This document shows, piece after piece, positions 24,815 to 33,422 of a stretch of DNA of 40,436 nucleotides. How positions within the stretch are numbered: the first letter of the stretch is position 1; the number at the start of each line of letters is the position of its first letter. The notes beneath the pieces are model-generated. The model did not search any database. It was not told the DNA's origin and saw only the letters and a program-made list of their open reading frames with translations. The DNA comes from an uncultured Bacteroidales bacterium (GTDB taxonomy: Bacteria; Bacteroidota; Bacteroidia; Bacteroidales; UBA932): contig UQWT01000013.1 in assembly GCA_900544815.1 (NCBI GenBank), positions 1 through 40,436 of the forward strand. The letters are read 5' to 3'. The position numbers were made by a program, and so were the translations under genes.

Positions 24815-25392
24815 TATTTTACAGCTTTAAGAAGATTGTCTGCAAGATAGCGGTAAACACTTATTGCACGCCCTTTGAATACAGGAGACAACAGCCCCTT
24901 TACCCTTGCAAATATAAACTCACATACAACTTCATCTGTTTCGTTATTAATAAGTTGCATATTCCCGTTGATCAACGCTCCTCCCGCTTTACGGCTTGTC
25001 CCCCAAACCATACCACCTGCATTGCCAACATTCATTGATACTACATTTATCTTTAATGTATATTCCGCGTCGAACTGAGGTTCTCCTGTCATTGTGAGCT
25101 TTATTCTGCCACCTTTTTTTTCATTAAAGAATGTAATGAAGCTCTCATGTGCCCTATCCAAATCCTCTATGAATTTCTGGTACTCGTCTGCCCCCTTATC
25201 TCCGTAATATATATCTGCAGTCTTGTCCTTTCCGTCTATAAGTGTCTTGTGGTCATCTATGACAACATTTACAACTGCTTCCTCTTTATAAAAGACATCT
25301 TTGTCTCCGGAAACCATTTGAACACTGTTCTTCTGTGCGCTCAAGCTAAGGGCCATTGTCATGGCAATAAACATCAATACAAGTTTTCTCAT
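24814..25392 (-). CDS. secreted protein of unknown function
   Basis: This 192-residue protein has a signal peptide ending LSLSAQ, so it should be periplasmic or surface-exposed. The mature part has VFYKEEAVVNVVIDDHKTLIDGKDK and the block MVWGTSRKAGGALINGNMQLINNETDEVVCEF, with a C-terminal amphipathic helix YRYLADNLLKAVK. I do not recognise a family. It is embedded in the operon between KS and methyltransferase genes, which suggests a role in the placement of the pigment in the envelope. Confidence 0.75.
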   Translation of the reverse strand: MRKLVLMFIAMTMALSLSAQKNSVQMVSGDKDVFYKEEAVVNVVIDDHKTLIDGKDKTADIYYGDKGADEYQKFIEDLDRAHESFITFFNEKKGGRIKLTMTGEPQFDAEYTLKINVVSMNVGNAGGMVWGTSRKAGGALINGNMQLINNETDEVVCEFIFARVKGLLSPVFKGRAISVYRYLADNLLKAVK

Positions 25393-25421
25393 ACTATCAA
25401 AATTTTTAATATTCGTTAATC

Positions 25422-26648
25422 TTAATCGCTAATGGATTTTATTACCAATGCGCTGTTTGTCCCGCCAAAACCAAAAGAGTTTGACAAGACCACTTTAAGC
25501 TCCCTATTAACCGTAGTAGCAGCTATATTAAGATTCTTGGAGTATTCGTCGGGATTCTCAAAATTGATATTAGGAGCAACAAAACTGTTCTGCATCATTA
25601 TGGTACAGTAGACAATCTCGCTTGCTCCGGCCATCCAGCATTCATGCCCGGTCATAGATTTGGTAGAGCTTATAAGTGCTTTTTTGCCTCCAAACAGGCG
25701 GTTAAGTGCAATAGCTTCAAACATATCCCCCTGATGGGTTGATGTTGCATGGGCATTTACATAATCAATATCATCTGCAGCAATGCCGGCATCATTTAAA
25801 GCCCTTGTCATTGCTATCACACATCCTTCATCATTCGGTTGCGATATGCCGCCGCCGTTAGACGAAAATCCGTACCCAACAACCTCTGCAATGATGTTTG
25901 CTCCACGTTTTACAGCATGTTCATACTCCTCAAGCACTAATGCAGCCGCCCCGCCACTCGGCACAAGCCCGTCCCTGTCTTTATCGAACGGACGCGAAGC
26001 CTTTGCGGGTTCATCCATCCTTATAGAGAATGCAGATAGGGCATCGAAAGTTGCCATTGAGTAGTAGTTTGTCTCCTGCGCACCTCCGCACAAAACCATC
26101 TCCTGTAACCCCTGTTTAATTAACATATAGCCCAACCCTATTGAATGTGAACCACTTGCACACGCCGCACTCACGGTAAAGTTAACACCTCTAAGATGAA
26201 ATATTGTGCTAAGATTCATATTGACTGTTGAGTTCATACTTTGGAATATAAGCCCCGAGCCCAAAAGCGCCGAATCATGTTTCTCATCCATTATCCTGGC
26301 CGCCTCAATAACAGGTTTCGCCGACGAATCATTGCCAAAGATAACACCTACCTCATTAGCTAAAAGATAGGCATCATCTATCCCCGCATTTGCAAAAGCC
26401 TCCCTGCTTGCCATATAGGCATACTCCGCCTCCTCGGAAAGTCCTACACGCAACCTTCTGTCTATAACCCCTTTCAGTTTAGGCTTCTCTACTATTCCTG
26501 TAAGAGCAGACCTGTAACCGTACTCCAATCTTGCAGGCTCAATGCCGATGCCGGATTTTCCGCCGTAGAGCGACTCCTTAACCTGCTCTATATTAGTACC
26601 CAAGCAGGACCAGATTCCGGTCCCCGTTATAACAACTCTCCTACCCAT
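25422..26648 (-). CDS. beta-ketoacyl-ACP synthase (FabB/FabF-like)
   Basis: This 408-residue KS has Cys163 (TVSAACASGSHS), His300 (YVNAHATSTHQGD) and His335 (SMTGHECWMAGAS), plus NSFGFGGTNSALV. It is a third active KS in the cluster. It resembles FabB-like enzymes (MNLSTIFHLRGVNFTVSAACASG), which in aryl-polyene systems could prime the first extension or cap the chain (ApeR-like). A repeat-rich 131-bp gap separates it from the ketoreductase gene upstream. Confidence 0.92.
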   Translation of the reverse strand: MGRRVVITGTGIWSCLGTNIEQVKESLYGGKSGIGIEPARLEYGYRSALTGIVEKPKLKGVIDRRLRVGLSEEAEYAYMASREAFANAGIDDAYLLANEVGVIFGNDSSAKPVIEAARIMDEKHDSALLGSGLIFQSMNSTVNMNLSTIFHLRGVNFTVSAACASGSHSIGLGYMLIKQGLQEMVLCGGAQETNYYSMATFDALSAFSIRMDEPAKASRPFDKDRDGLVPSGGAAALVLEEYEHAVKRGANIIAEVVGYGFSSNGGGISQPNDEGCVIAMTRALNDAGIAADDIDYVNAHATSTHQGDMFEAIALNRLFGGKKALISSTKSMTGHECWMAGASEIVYCTIMMQNSFVAPNINFENPDEYSKNLNIAATTVNRELKVVLSNSFGFGGTNSALVIKSISD

Positions 26649-26771
26649 TATAGTTTATAGTTTATAGTTGGCTTTAGCGTTGGCCAAGGCTTGCGAAGTT
26701 GAGAAATCCGCAGCATACTGTAGTATGTGAGAAATTTCTAAACAAGCGTAACGCAGTAATTGCCTTTTTAA
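26649..26771. repeat. composite repeat with covarying stem-loop, copy B
   Basis: GTTTATAG repeats (26653-26667) lead into TTGGCTTTAGCGTTGGCC hexamers and then a stem-loop from about 26687 to 26760. Nested pairs are GCTTG/CAAGC, AGAAAT/ATTTCT and CATAC/GTATG around TGTA. The tail AACGCAGTAATT matches copy A at 23632. Confidence 0.75.
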
Positions 26772-26779
26772 TTAATTTT

Positions 26780-27508
26780 TTATGTATATAGTCCCCCATT
26801 AATAGACACAACCTCCCCCGTAATATACCCCGCCTCATCGCTCGCCAAAAACCCAACAAGAGAGGCAACCTCCTCGGGCCTTCCAAAACGCCCGGCAGGA
26901 ATCATCTTTTTTAGATCCGCCTCATTTAAATCTTTGGTCATATCGGTTGCAATAAAGCCCGGAGCGACCGCATTCACAGTTACCTTTCTGGGGGCAACCT
27001 CTTGAGCCAAAGCCTTAGTGGCACCAATTAAAGCAGCTTTGGCAGCAGAATAATTTGTCTGTCCGGGTAATCCTTTTATTCCCGACAAAGATGCCATGTT
27101 TATTATCCTGCCGCTTCTTTTGGTAAGCATGTTCTTAAGCAGTCTGCGAGTAATTACAAAGAACCCGTTAAGAGTGGTATCTATAACCTTATGCCACTGT
27201 TCGTTCTGCATAAAGACAAGCAGATTGTCCTCTCTTACTCCGGCATTGTTTACCAAAACGCCTATATAGTCGTTAGGATGCTCATCCTCCCATTTTCCAA
27301 GAGCTACCTCTACAGCACTCTCATCTGCAACATCAAACGGCAGCAATTCAGCCGTTCCACCCTGCTCCGCTATAAGACTTTTAGTCTCCTCTGCTGCAGC
27401 TGTGTTGGAATTATAGTTAATAACAACAGGCAAACCCATAGATGCCAACTTTAAGCAGATAGCTCTACCCAAACCTCTTGACCCGCCTGTAACCAACGCA
27501 TATTTCAT
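26780..27508 (-). CDS. 3-oxoacyl-ACP reductase (FabG-like, ApeQ-like)
   Basis: This 242-residue short-chain dehydrogenase has LVTGGSRGLGRAI for NADPH binding, the VNNAGVRED block, and a catalytic set Ser140, Tyr153 and Lys157 in NMASLSGIKGLPGQTNYSAAKAAL. The C-terminus is GEVVSINGGLYT. It reduces the 3-keto group after each condensation. It follows the ammonia-lyase gene by 38 bp. Confidence 0.93.
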   Translation of the reverse strand: MKYALVTGGSRGLGRAICLKLASMGLPVVINYNSNTAAAEETKSLIAEQGGTAELLPFDVADESAVEVALGKWEDEHPNDYIGVLVNNAGVREDNLLVFMQNEQWHKVIDTTLNGFFVITRRLLKNMLTKRSGRIINMASLSGIKGLPGQTNYSAAKAALIGATKALAQEVAPRKVTVNAVAPGFIATDMTKDLNEADLKKMIPAGRFGRPEEVASLVGFLASDEAGYITGEVVSINGGLYT

Positions 27509-27546
27509 TTTTTAAAATTTTTTCAGATTTATTTCACTTAGGAACT

Positions 27547-29070
27547 TTATTCTATCTTTCGCAAATATGCCTGCATACTCTCTATATCATCATAGAACGG
27601 AGTATCTTCAACTATAACAGGCATCATCTCTCTTATATCTTTGTAGACCTTTGCTGTTGAAGGTGAAAGTCTCTCTTCAATCTTTAAACAATCAACAGCC
27701 TGCGCCAATGCAATATAGAGAATGGACATTACTTGATAAGCATTGTCTATCACTCTTTTACAGAGAAGCGCACTGTTGGTTCCCATACTCACAATATCCT
27801 GATTATCATTATTGTTTGGAATACTGTGAACATAGTTTGGCATTGCCAGCGTTTGACACTCGGCCGTTGTTGATGTTGCAGTAAACTGGCATGCCTGCAT
27901 ACCGTAGTTAAGCCCCAATACGCCAAGGTTAAGGAATGGTGGCAGAATGCCGTTTATCCTGTCGTGAAACAGATAATTCAATTGCCTCTCCGCTGTCATT
28001 GCCACACGCACCATCGCTATCTTTACCTTATCCTGCTCCAAAGAGATATAATCTCCATGGAAATTACCTCCGTGATAAACATTTTTACTGTCAGGGTCTA
28101 CTATAGGGTTGTCACAGGCCGAGTTAACCTCATCTATGAGAATCTCCCTGCAATTTGCAAGAGTATCATACACAGGCCCAAGTATCTGCGGAGCACACCT
28201 CAACGAATAATAAGCCTGTACCTTGTGCTTAAAGGTCTTGGCATCCTTATGGCCGCTGTCATAAAGTTCATGCTCCCTCTTCTGCATGCAGTTGCTACCT
28301 TTAGAGAGTTCTCTCATCTTTTTAGCAATAACCTGTTGCCCTTTATGCCTGCGTACCTCATTAAGTTCAACAGCCATAAGGTCGTCAAAAGATGAAGCAA
28401 TCTCATTCATCCACACTGCCGCCAAAACCGCCCAATCCAAAAGTTTCTCCGCATAGAACTGGTTTACTATTGCAATTCCGGTCATAACGGAGGTTCCGTT
28501 AGTTGCAGATAGTCCCTCTCTTATGTGTATTCCAACAGGTTTAAGGTCATTCTCCCTTAACACCTTTGCTGTAGGGCACCATTCCCCCTTGTAATGAACC
28601 TTTCCCTCTCCTATAAGTGTTAATGCAATATGTGCAAGTTGTACAAGGTCTCCGCTTGCGCCCACGCTGCCGTGCTGAGGAATAAAAGGATAGATACCCC
28701 TGTTAATAAAGTTCACCAACAGATCAACCACCTCTGTATGAATGCCTGAGCGTGCCTGCAGAAATGTTCCCAAACGAGCTATCATTGCAGACTTTACATA
28801 TATATCATCCAACGGTTCACCGGCACCTGTTGAGTGGCTCCTTATAATGTTATATTGCAAATCTTGCAGATATTTGTCATCAACCCGCCACTGGGCCATT
28901 GGGCCGAAACCGGTATTTATGCCGTAGATTATTTTGTCTGCAGAGAAAGATTCAAGGAATTTATAACATCTCCCCACCTCATTAATAGGCAATTTTTCCT
29001 TATCTAACAATTCATTACAAAAAAGCAACTTATGCAGATCATTCCACCTAAAGGCAAATACAGCGTTCAT
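27547..29070 (-). CDS. tyrosine/aromatic amino acid ammonia-lyase
   Basis: This 507-residue MIO enzyme deaminates an aromatic amino acid without reduction. The MIO triad is Ala138-Ser139-Gly140 in HGSVGASGDLVQLAHIAL. Catalytic Tyr49 lies in IIYGINTGFGPMAQ. The substrate loop LQYNIIRSHSTGAG has Ser78-His79, and NNNDNQDIVSMGTNSALL is also present. From memory, these blocks closely match the TAL of the Flavobacterium johnsoniae flexirubin cluster, which also has Ser-His there and makes p-coumarate from tyrosine. Histidine ammonia-lyase is the alternative, but the cluster makes TAL more likely. ATG 29070 is favoured over the upstream in-frame ATG at 29121, which would add 17 Phe/Tyr-rich residues. 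Confidence 0.87.
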   Translation of the reverse strand: MNAVFAFRWNDLHKLLFCNELLDKEKLPINEVGRCYKFLESFSADKIIYGINTGFGPMAQWRVDDKYLQDLQYNIIRSHSTGAGEPLDDIYVKSAMIARLGTFLQARSGIHTEVVDLLVNFINRGIYPFIPQHGSVGASGDLVQLAHIALTLIGEGKVHYKGEWCPTAKVLRENDLKPVGIHIREGLSATNGTSVMTGIAIVNQFYAEKLLDWAVLAAVWMNEIASSFDDLMAVELNEVRRHKGQQVIAKKMRELSKGSNCMQKREHELYDSGHKDAKTFKHKVQAYYSLRCAPQILGPVYDTLANCREILIDEVNSACDNPIVDPDSKNVYHGGNFHGDYISLEQDKVKIAMVRVAMTAERQLNYLFHDRINGILPPFLNLGVLGLNYGMQACQFTATSTTAECQTLAMPNYVHSIPNNNDNQDIVSMGTNSALLCKRVIDNAYQVMSILYIALAQAVDCLKIEERLSPSTAKVYKDIREMMPVIVEDTPFYDDIESMQAYLRKIE

Positions 29071-29108
29071 AGTTTTGTATGTTGTGGTATAGTCAAAAAA
29101 ATAGCGTG

Positions 29109-29116
29109 CAAATATA
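29109..29116 (-). promoter_or_regulatory. candidate -7 box before the ammonia-lyase
   Basis: The minus strand reads TATATTTG, matching TAnnTTTG, 38 bp upstream of ATG 29070. It would overlap the longer reading frame that starts at 29121, supporting the shorter start. No -33 TTTG is seen at the right distance. Confidence 0.35.
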
Positions 29117-29163
29117 ATCATTTACACGCTAATAACCTACACGTATTCCACACCATCTATAAA

Positions 29164-31449
29164 CTAATACCCAATCCTGCTACCCATATCGCGTTTTTGG
29201 GTATCTGTCTTCTTTATCCTACCAGCCTTGCCCCAGCTGAGATTATAGGATACGTTTATGTTGTATGACCTCGATGCGGTATAGCTGGTCACTTTCTGCG
29301 TGTAGTCCCCCATATCTATTGTCATATTCGCTCCCCCTTTACGTGAATCAAATACGTCATCCACCGAGAATCTGATATTCCATCTCTTTATTCTTTTTGA
29401 GAGCTCCAAATCAAGCACGAAAGGCTCTTTTTTATATGCATTGTGGCCTATTCTCTTTTTACTGTCTGCAAATGCCATTGCTGTAAATGAGAATGATTTA
29501 GGCAATGATACGTTTGCTACCAATGTACATGAAAACGAGTTGTTTCTCTGAATATTGTTGGTTGTCTCACTTTCTGAATACTTGTATATGGTACTGAGAT
29601 CTAAATTCAGTCTGTTAAACAGATATTTGTTTACATTAAAAGTAACGGATACTCCTTGGCTGTTGGCATCATTTGTATAGGTCTGATATATTGTACCTTT
29701 ATCGTCTGAATACATATAGGTAGTGATTGCATCATTGGCTCTGCTGTATCCGGCAGATAAGGAGAAATCGTTAAACAATGTAAACGAGAGACTGAATCTA
29801 TGATTGTAATAGGATTCCAAATCCGGGTTTCCAACTCTTACTATAATATCCTGCTCGGAAAGTACTGCATTGGGATTTAGCGAGGATATACTTGGCCTTC
29901 CCACACTCATAGAGTAACCGGCACTTAATATATGCCCTTTGTTTCTATTCATATAATAGTTTACAGAGGCACTTGGCAATATATCTATATAGTTGTTATG
30001 GCCTATATTGGCCCAATCTCCCTCTACCCCTGTTCTAAGCCCGAATTTTTTAAAATTCACCGAATATGAGACGAATGGTTTTAATAACCCCTCGTTGTAT
30101 GAAAAAGTAGATTCATTATTGATTGCCTCATTCATTATATATGAATACCTCATACCGGCATTTATATTGTGCTTTTTCTTTATTCTCTTTGAATAGTTGG
30201 CATAACCGGCAAAAGTACTTGTATTATTCTCTGTATGGGTCAACTTGCCATCCTCCTTTGAATCATTCTCTGTTAATACACCGCTGACTATATCATCCTT
30301 TTTATAAGAGCCAACATAATCTCCCGTTACTGTAAACTCAGATGCATCTTTAAATGTATGAACATACATTAATGAGACGGTAGGGGTACGGGTTACCGTA
30401 TTATAGTCCCTATAGCTCCCATCAGACGCAACATTTGCGTCTTCTCCGGTACTCTCAACAATAGTCTTTCTTTTCTGCTCTCTCTCCCTCTCTCTAAATG
30501 ATACCTCGGCAGAAAAATAATCGTTCTTTGAGATATCATACCCTATTCCAAAAGTACCGTTAACAGAAAGAGGAAGTTTTATCTTCTCTGTTGTTATATC
30601 ATCTATACGTTTGTCTGCGCTCTTCCAATCATAACTTGTAATCTCTTTTGTGTCTCTATTATGATTCATATAACCGCCTGAGGTATAAAAAGAGAATTTA
30701 CCTTTTCTGTAATTAAGATTGAAATCGGGACTAACGGCAAACATATTTTCATTGTATGATGCTCTTGCAGAAGCAGATAAAAATCCGCCCTCCTGTTTTT
30801 TTGTGGTTATCTTAATTGCTGTACCGCCATGTCTTGCAGATATATCCGGGTCTGATATTACCTCTATCTTCTCTATATTGCCTCCTTTGTATGAACGCAA
30901 ATAATTTAAAAGCGCCTCCTCTGTCATCTGAACCCTGCGTCTGTCTACATAAATATTGTTTATGGCACTGCCATACAGGGTTATCTTGTTAGCTACCATA
31001 ATTCCCGGAGCTGTCCTTAGAACATCTGTAAGATCTTTATTTTTAAGAGCCTCTATATTCCCTATCTTATATTCATAGCCGCCCATATTGTAATCTACCC
31101 TGTTGGCTGTTATCTTTATCTCATTTAATGTGTTTACATCCTCCTTTAAGACAATATCTCCAAGATTGATATTCTTGTCTGCGGTTATAATGAGAGTATA
31201 TTTTTCATATCCTAATAATGAAACTTCGAAAGTATATACCCCCTCCTTAGCGTTTATTGTAAAGGTTCCATCTACGCCGGTTGTCGTACCGGAGAGTTTT
31301 TTAGTAACATTGTCAGATAATACTACAGAGGCAAACTCAACCGCCTTGCCCTCTTTATCTATAACCTTTCCTGTTATTCTGTAAAGATTCTGCGCAGAGA
31401 TGCTTCCAACACAACAAAACAACAGTAATAATGTAAAATATACTCTCAT
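29164..31449 (-). CDS. outer-membrane beta-barrel protein with CarboxypepD_reg-like domain
   Basis: This 761-residue protein has a signal peptide ending SISAQ. A carboxypeptidase-regulatory-like domain follows (ITGKVIDKEGKAVEFASVVLSD, ~25-110), then a plug-like domain (LRTAPGIMVANKITLYGSAINNIYVDRRRV, ~120-220), then a beta barrel to the end. This is the layout of TonB-receptor-related Bacteroidetes outer-membrane proteins of the OMP_b-brl_3 type. It is shorter than typical SusC proteins, and no SusD partner is present. It lies 93 bp upstream of the ammonia-lyase start on the same strand, so it may serve the pigment pathway or be unrelated. Confidence 0.85.
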   Translation of the reverse strand: MRVYFTLLLLFCCVGSISAQNLYRITGKVIDKEGKAVEFASVVLSDNVTKKLSGTTTGVDGTFTINAKEGVYTFEVSLLGYEKYTLIITADKNINLGDIVLKEDVNTLNEIKITANRVDYNMGGYEYKIGNIEALKNKDLTDVLRTAPGIMVANKITLYGSAINNIYVDRRRVQMTEEALLNYLRSYKGGNIEKIEVISDPDISARHGGTAIKITTKKQEGGFLSASARASYNENMFAVSPDFNLNYRKGKFSFYTSGGYMNHNRDTKEITSYDWKSADKRIDDITTEKIKLPLSVNGTFGIGYDISKNDYFSAEVSFREREREQKRKTIVESTGEDANVASDGSYRDYNTVTRTPTVSLMYVHTFKDASEFTVTGDYVGSYKKDDIVSGVLTENDSKEDGKLTHTENNTSTFAGYANYSKRIKKKHNINAGMRYSYIMNEAINNESTFSYNEGLLKPFVSYSVNFKKFGLRTGVEGDWANIGHNNYIDILPSASVNYYMNRNKGHILSAGYSMSVGRPSISSLNPNAVLSEQDIIVRVGNPDLESYYNHRFSLSFTLFNDFSLSAGYSRANDAITTYMYSDDKGTIYQTYTNDANSQGVSVTFNVNKYLFNRLNLDLSTIYKYSESETTNNIQRNNSFSCTLVANVSLPKSFSFTAMAFADSKKRIGHNAYKKEPFVLDLELSKRIKRWNIRFSVDDVFDSRKGGANMTIDMGDYTQKVTSYTASRSYNINVSYNLSWGKAGRIKKTDTQKRDMGSRIGY

Positions 31450-31457
31450 AAGACTAA

Positions 31458-31703
31458 TTAATTTTCACTTTCGTTCACTTTCCTTGATTCCTGCTCAGGA
31501 TTTGCTTCAAACCATTTGTATCCACAATCTCTACATTTAACTTGAGCACCAGTTCCGCCATTTGGATGATAGTGGTTAGTTTCCATGCTTCCTCATTGTG
31601 GACAGATTAAAATACATTTGGTGGCATAAGCGGCAAAAGCACCTCCTAATAGAGTGACTACTAAGATAATAATAAGTGAAATTGTTTTTAGACTCTTTTT
31701 CAT
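31458..31703 (-). pseudogene. small membrane-anchored zinc-ribbon protein interrupted by in-frame TGA
   Basis: From ATG 31703 the frame encodes MKKSLKTISLIIILVVTLLG, a signal or TM helix, then KCILICPQ, a TGA at codon 37 (31593-31595), then GSMETNHY... and KCRDCGYKWFEANPEQE, ending at TAA 31458. The frame is unbroken on both sides of the TGA. The expected zinc-ribbon knuckle is CPxCG, and TGA falls exactly on the second Cys, one base from TGC or TGT. Possible explanations are a nonsense mutation, a sequencing error, or UGA recoding. It lies directly before the outer-membrane protein gene. Confidence 0.65.
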
Positions 31704-32207
31704 AATCAAAAATTTTTAATAGTTAAACATTAATTTATAAGCTCAACAATAGAGCATCTTTGCAAAGATTTTACAAGAAGAGAAGTTTTTCAAGTAATAT
31801 TTCATAATGTTAAGTCTTAATCGTTTGCAATGTAATAAAAATAATTCAATCACACAAATGGTTAATTGGCTTTAGCATTGGCGTTGGCGTTAGCTTTTCC
31901 TAATTTAGTTAAAAGTTCGCAGCAAATTTTAAGTTTAAAAGAAATTAGTCTTTCATCATCATACTATAAACTATAAACTATAAACCATAAACTATTAACT
32001 ATCAACTATTATTTAGCTTTAGCCAATTTAATTCCGAAAGACAACACCGTGTAAGTTTATAGTATATAGTTTAGAGTAAATTGATTTAGTATATAGTCTA
32101 AAAAAATAACAGCTTCCACACTCTATACTTTCTTTACCCTCTATACCCTCTATACCCTCTTAACTTTCTACACACTTAAAAATCGCCAATGCTAACGCCA
32201 AAGCCAT
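31704..32207. repeat. 504-bp gene-free stretch filled with repeats
   Basis: No gene is seen here. It holds TTGGCTTTAGCATTGGCG-type hexamers (31866-31894), ATAAACT tandem copies (31963-31998) and TTTAGCTTTAGCCA (32013-32024). It also has more GTTTATAGTATATAG tracts (32053-32098), a 9-bp CCCTCTATA tandem (about 32137-32160), and GCCAAT, GCTAAC, GCCAAA, GCCATC at 32185-32208, which touches the stop codon of the next gene. This is the largest composite of the repeat families in the window. Confidence 0.8.
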
Positions 32208-33422
32208 CTAAAACAGCTCTTTTATCAGCTGCATCATACGTCTTTTTGAATAAAGCTCTCTTAAGACGGAGCGGTTATGTTCCGCATCCTCAGCCGGAAG
32301 CAGCGTATCCAATTCCACCTGAGACAATGCACTCATAGGGTAGACCTTAAGATTGTGCGTAGCAGCCCATTCGTAAACAGGATTGCTCTCAAACAGAAAC
32401 ACCTTTGCCCCCATATAAAGAGCAATCATTATGTTTCCAATAGCCTCCTGCCTAAGATTGCCAAACAGCGCAACAGCAGTTGAGGACTGCAACCTATTGT
32501 ACTCATCCAATGGCATGAATTTCATTAAAGGCACAAAACCCTCAACCTCCTTTTTACCGTATGCAACTACCTCATTCACATATCTCGCACGCCCGGAATA
32601 GCTTAAAGGCACCACAACCTTTTTACCTCTAAGATCAAACTGACTCAACAGCGCAAGCAGATACTTGTGATTATTGGTCCTCGAGGCGGAATTGCCAACC
32701 ATAACCGTCTCCTTGCAGGAGCCATTAGGAAGCGGACGGTAATAAAGCTCTCCTAAAATTGTATCTATGGGATAATAGAAGAAATCCTTCCACGGCTTTG
32801 CGGCAAGTTGCGGATAATATTTCACAAGTTGCGAATAGTCTGATTCTGTGGTATCTGTAACTATGTAATCTACGCTCTTTTCTATGAATTTCACTGTTGA
32901 TTTGGCCTCTTTGGCAGCACCAATCCTATTAAAGGCGCCAAAACTTTTGTCAAATAATCCGGAGTAGACGTTGTCCAATGTGAACATCTCAAACCCGGCC
33001 GGAGCAAGCAGTTTGTTATAGAGGTCCAATCCCCATATTATCCAGTAGATCTTCACATTGCAAGTTGCCGGCAGAGCCTTTTGTATCTGCCTAACAATGT
33101 TTATCTTGCGAGGGTTAAGGAGATGTATTACTATGTTTACTCTGCTTCCCGACAAACCATTTCCGGGCAAACTGTTTTCAGACAATCCGGTTGATTCTCC
33201 GCAGCGTTCCATCACGGCAGAGATATTACCTTTAATATCTTTAAGAAACTCCTTGCGTCCCAACAGAAGATGTTCTGTTTTTGGCGTAGGTTGTATGATA
33301 CTCAGATCTTTCTTACATGAACGATTGGTTATTACCCAAAGATTGCTAAAGGGAAAAACCTCCTCAAAAATCTCAATGGTACGGCCTATAATCTTTTCGT
33401 CATTTGCAAGGTGAAGTATCAT
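32208..33422 (-). CDS. GT56 family Fuc4NAc-transferase-like glycosyltransferase
   Basis: This 404-residue protein resembles TDP-Fuc4NAc:lipid II transferases (WecF, GT56). Supporting blocks are WIIWGLDLYNKLL, FYYPIDTILGELYY, VMVGNSASRTNNHKYLLALL, VVVPLSYSG, YGKKEVEGFVPLMKFMPLDEYNRL and FGNLRQEAIGNIMIALYMGAKVFLFE. The acceptor in Bacteroidetes is unknown and could be an O-glycan or polysaccharide lipid carrier. Residues 79-93 are a 15-bp-period tandem insertion. The gene overlaps the transaminase gene by 4 bp, so the two are coupled. Together they imply synthesis and transfer of a 4-amino-dideoxy sugar. Confidence 0.82.
   Translation of the reverse strand: MILHLANDEKIIGRTIEIFEEVFPFSNLWVITNRSCKKDLSIIQPTPKTEHLLLGRKEFLKDIKGNISAVMERCGESTGLSENSLPGNGLSGSRVNIVIHLLNPRKINIVRQIQKALPATCNVKIYWIIWGLDLYNKLLAPAGFEMFTLDNVYSGLFDKSFGAFNRIGAAKEAKSTVKFIEKSVDYIVTDTTESDYSQLVKYYPQLAAKPWKDFFYYPIDTILGELYYRPLPNGSCKETVMVGNSASRTNNHKYLLALLSQFDLRGKKVVVPLSYSGRARYVNEVVAYGKKEVEGFVPLMKFMPLDEYNRLQSSTAVALFGNLRQEAIGNIMIALYMGAKVFLFESNPVYEWAATHNLKVYPMSALSQVELDTLLPAEDAEHNRSVLRELYSKRRMMQLIKELF
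33144..33188. repeat. 15-bp degenerate tandem repeat in the GT56 gene
   Basis: On the minus strand three 15-bp units encode GLSEN, SLPGN and GLSGS. The last unit contains an exact TTTGTCGGGAAGC motif. The frame is preserved. Confidence 0.7.

Noticed and set aside
4451..31449. Dialkylresorcinol (DarA/DarB) genes expected in a full flexirubin cluster
   Set aside because: None of the KS proteins looks like a KAS III/DarB enzyme, and no aromatase-like DarA was found.
31593..31595. Firm call of a selenoprotein at the in-frame TGA
   Set aside because: No convincing SECIS stem is seen after the TGA, and no Sec genes are in the window. It is kept only as one explanation.
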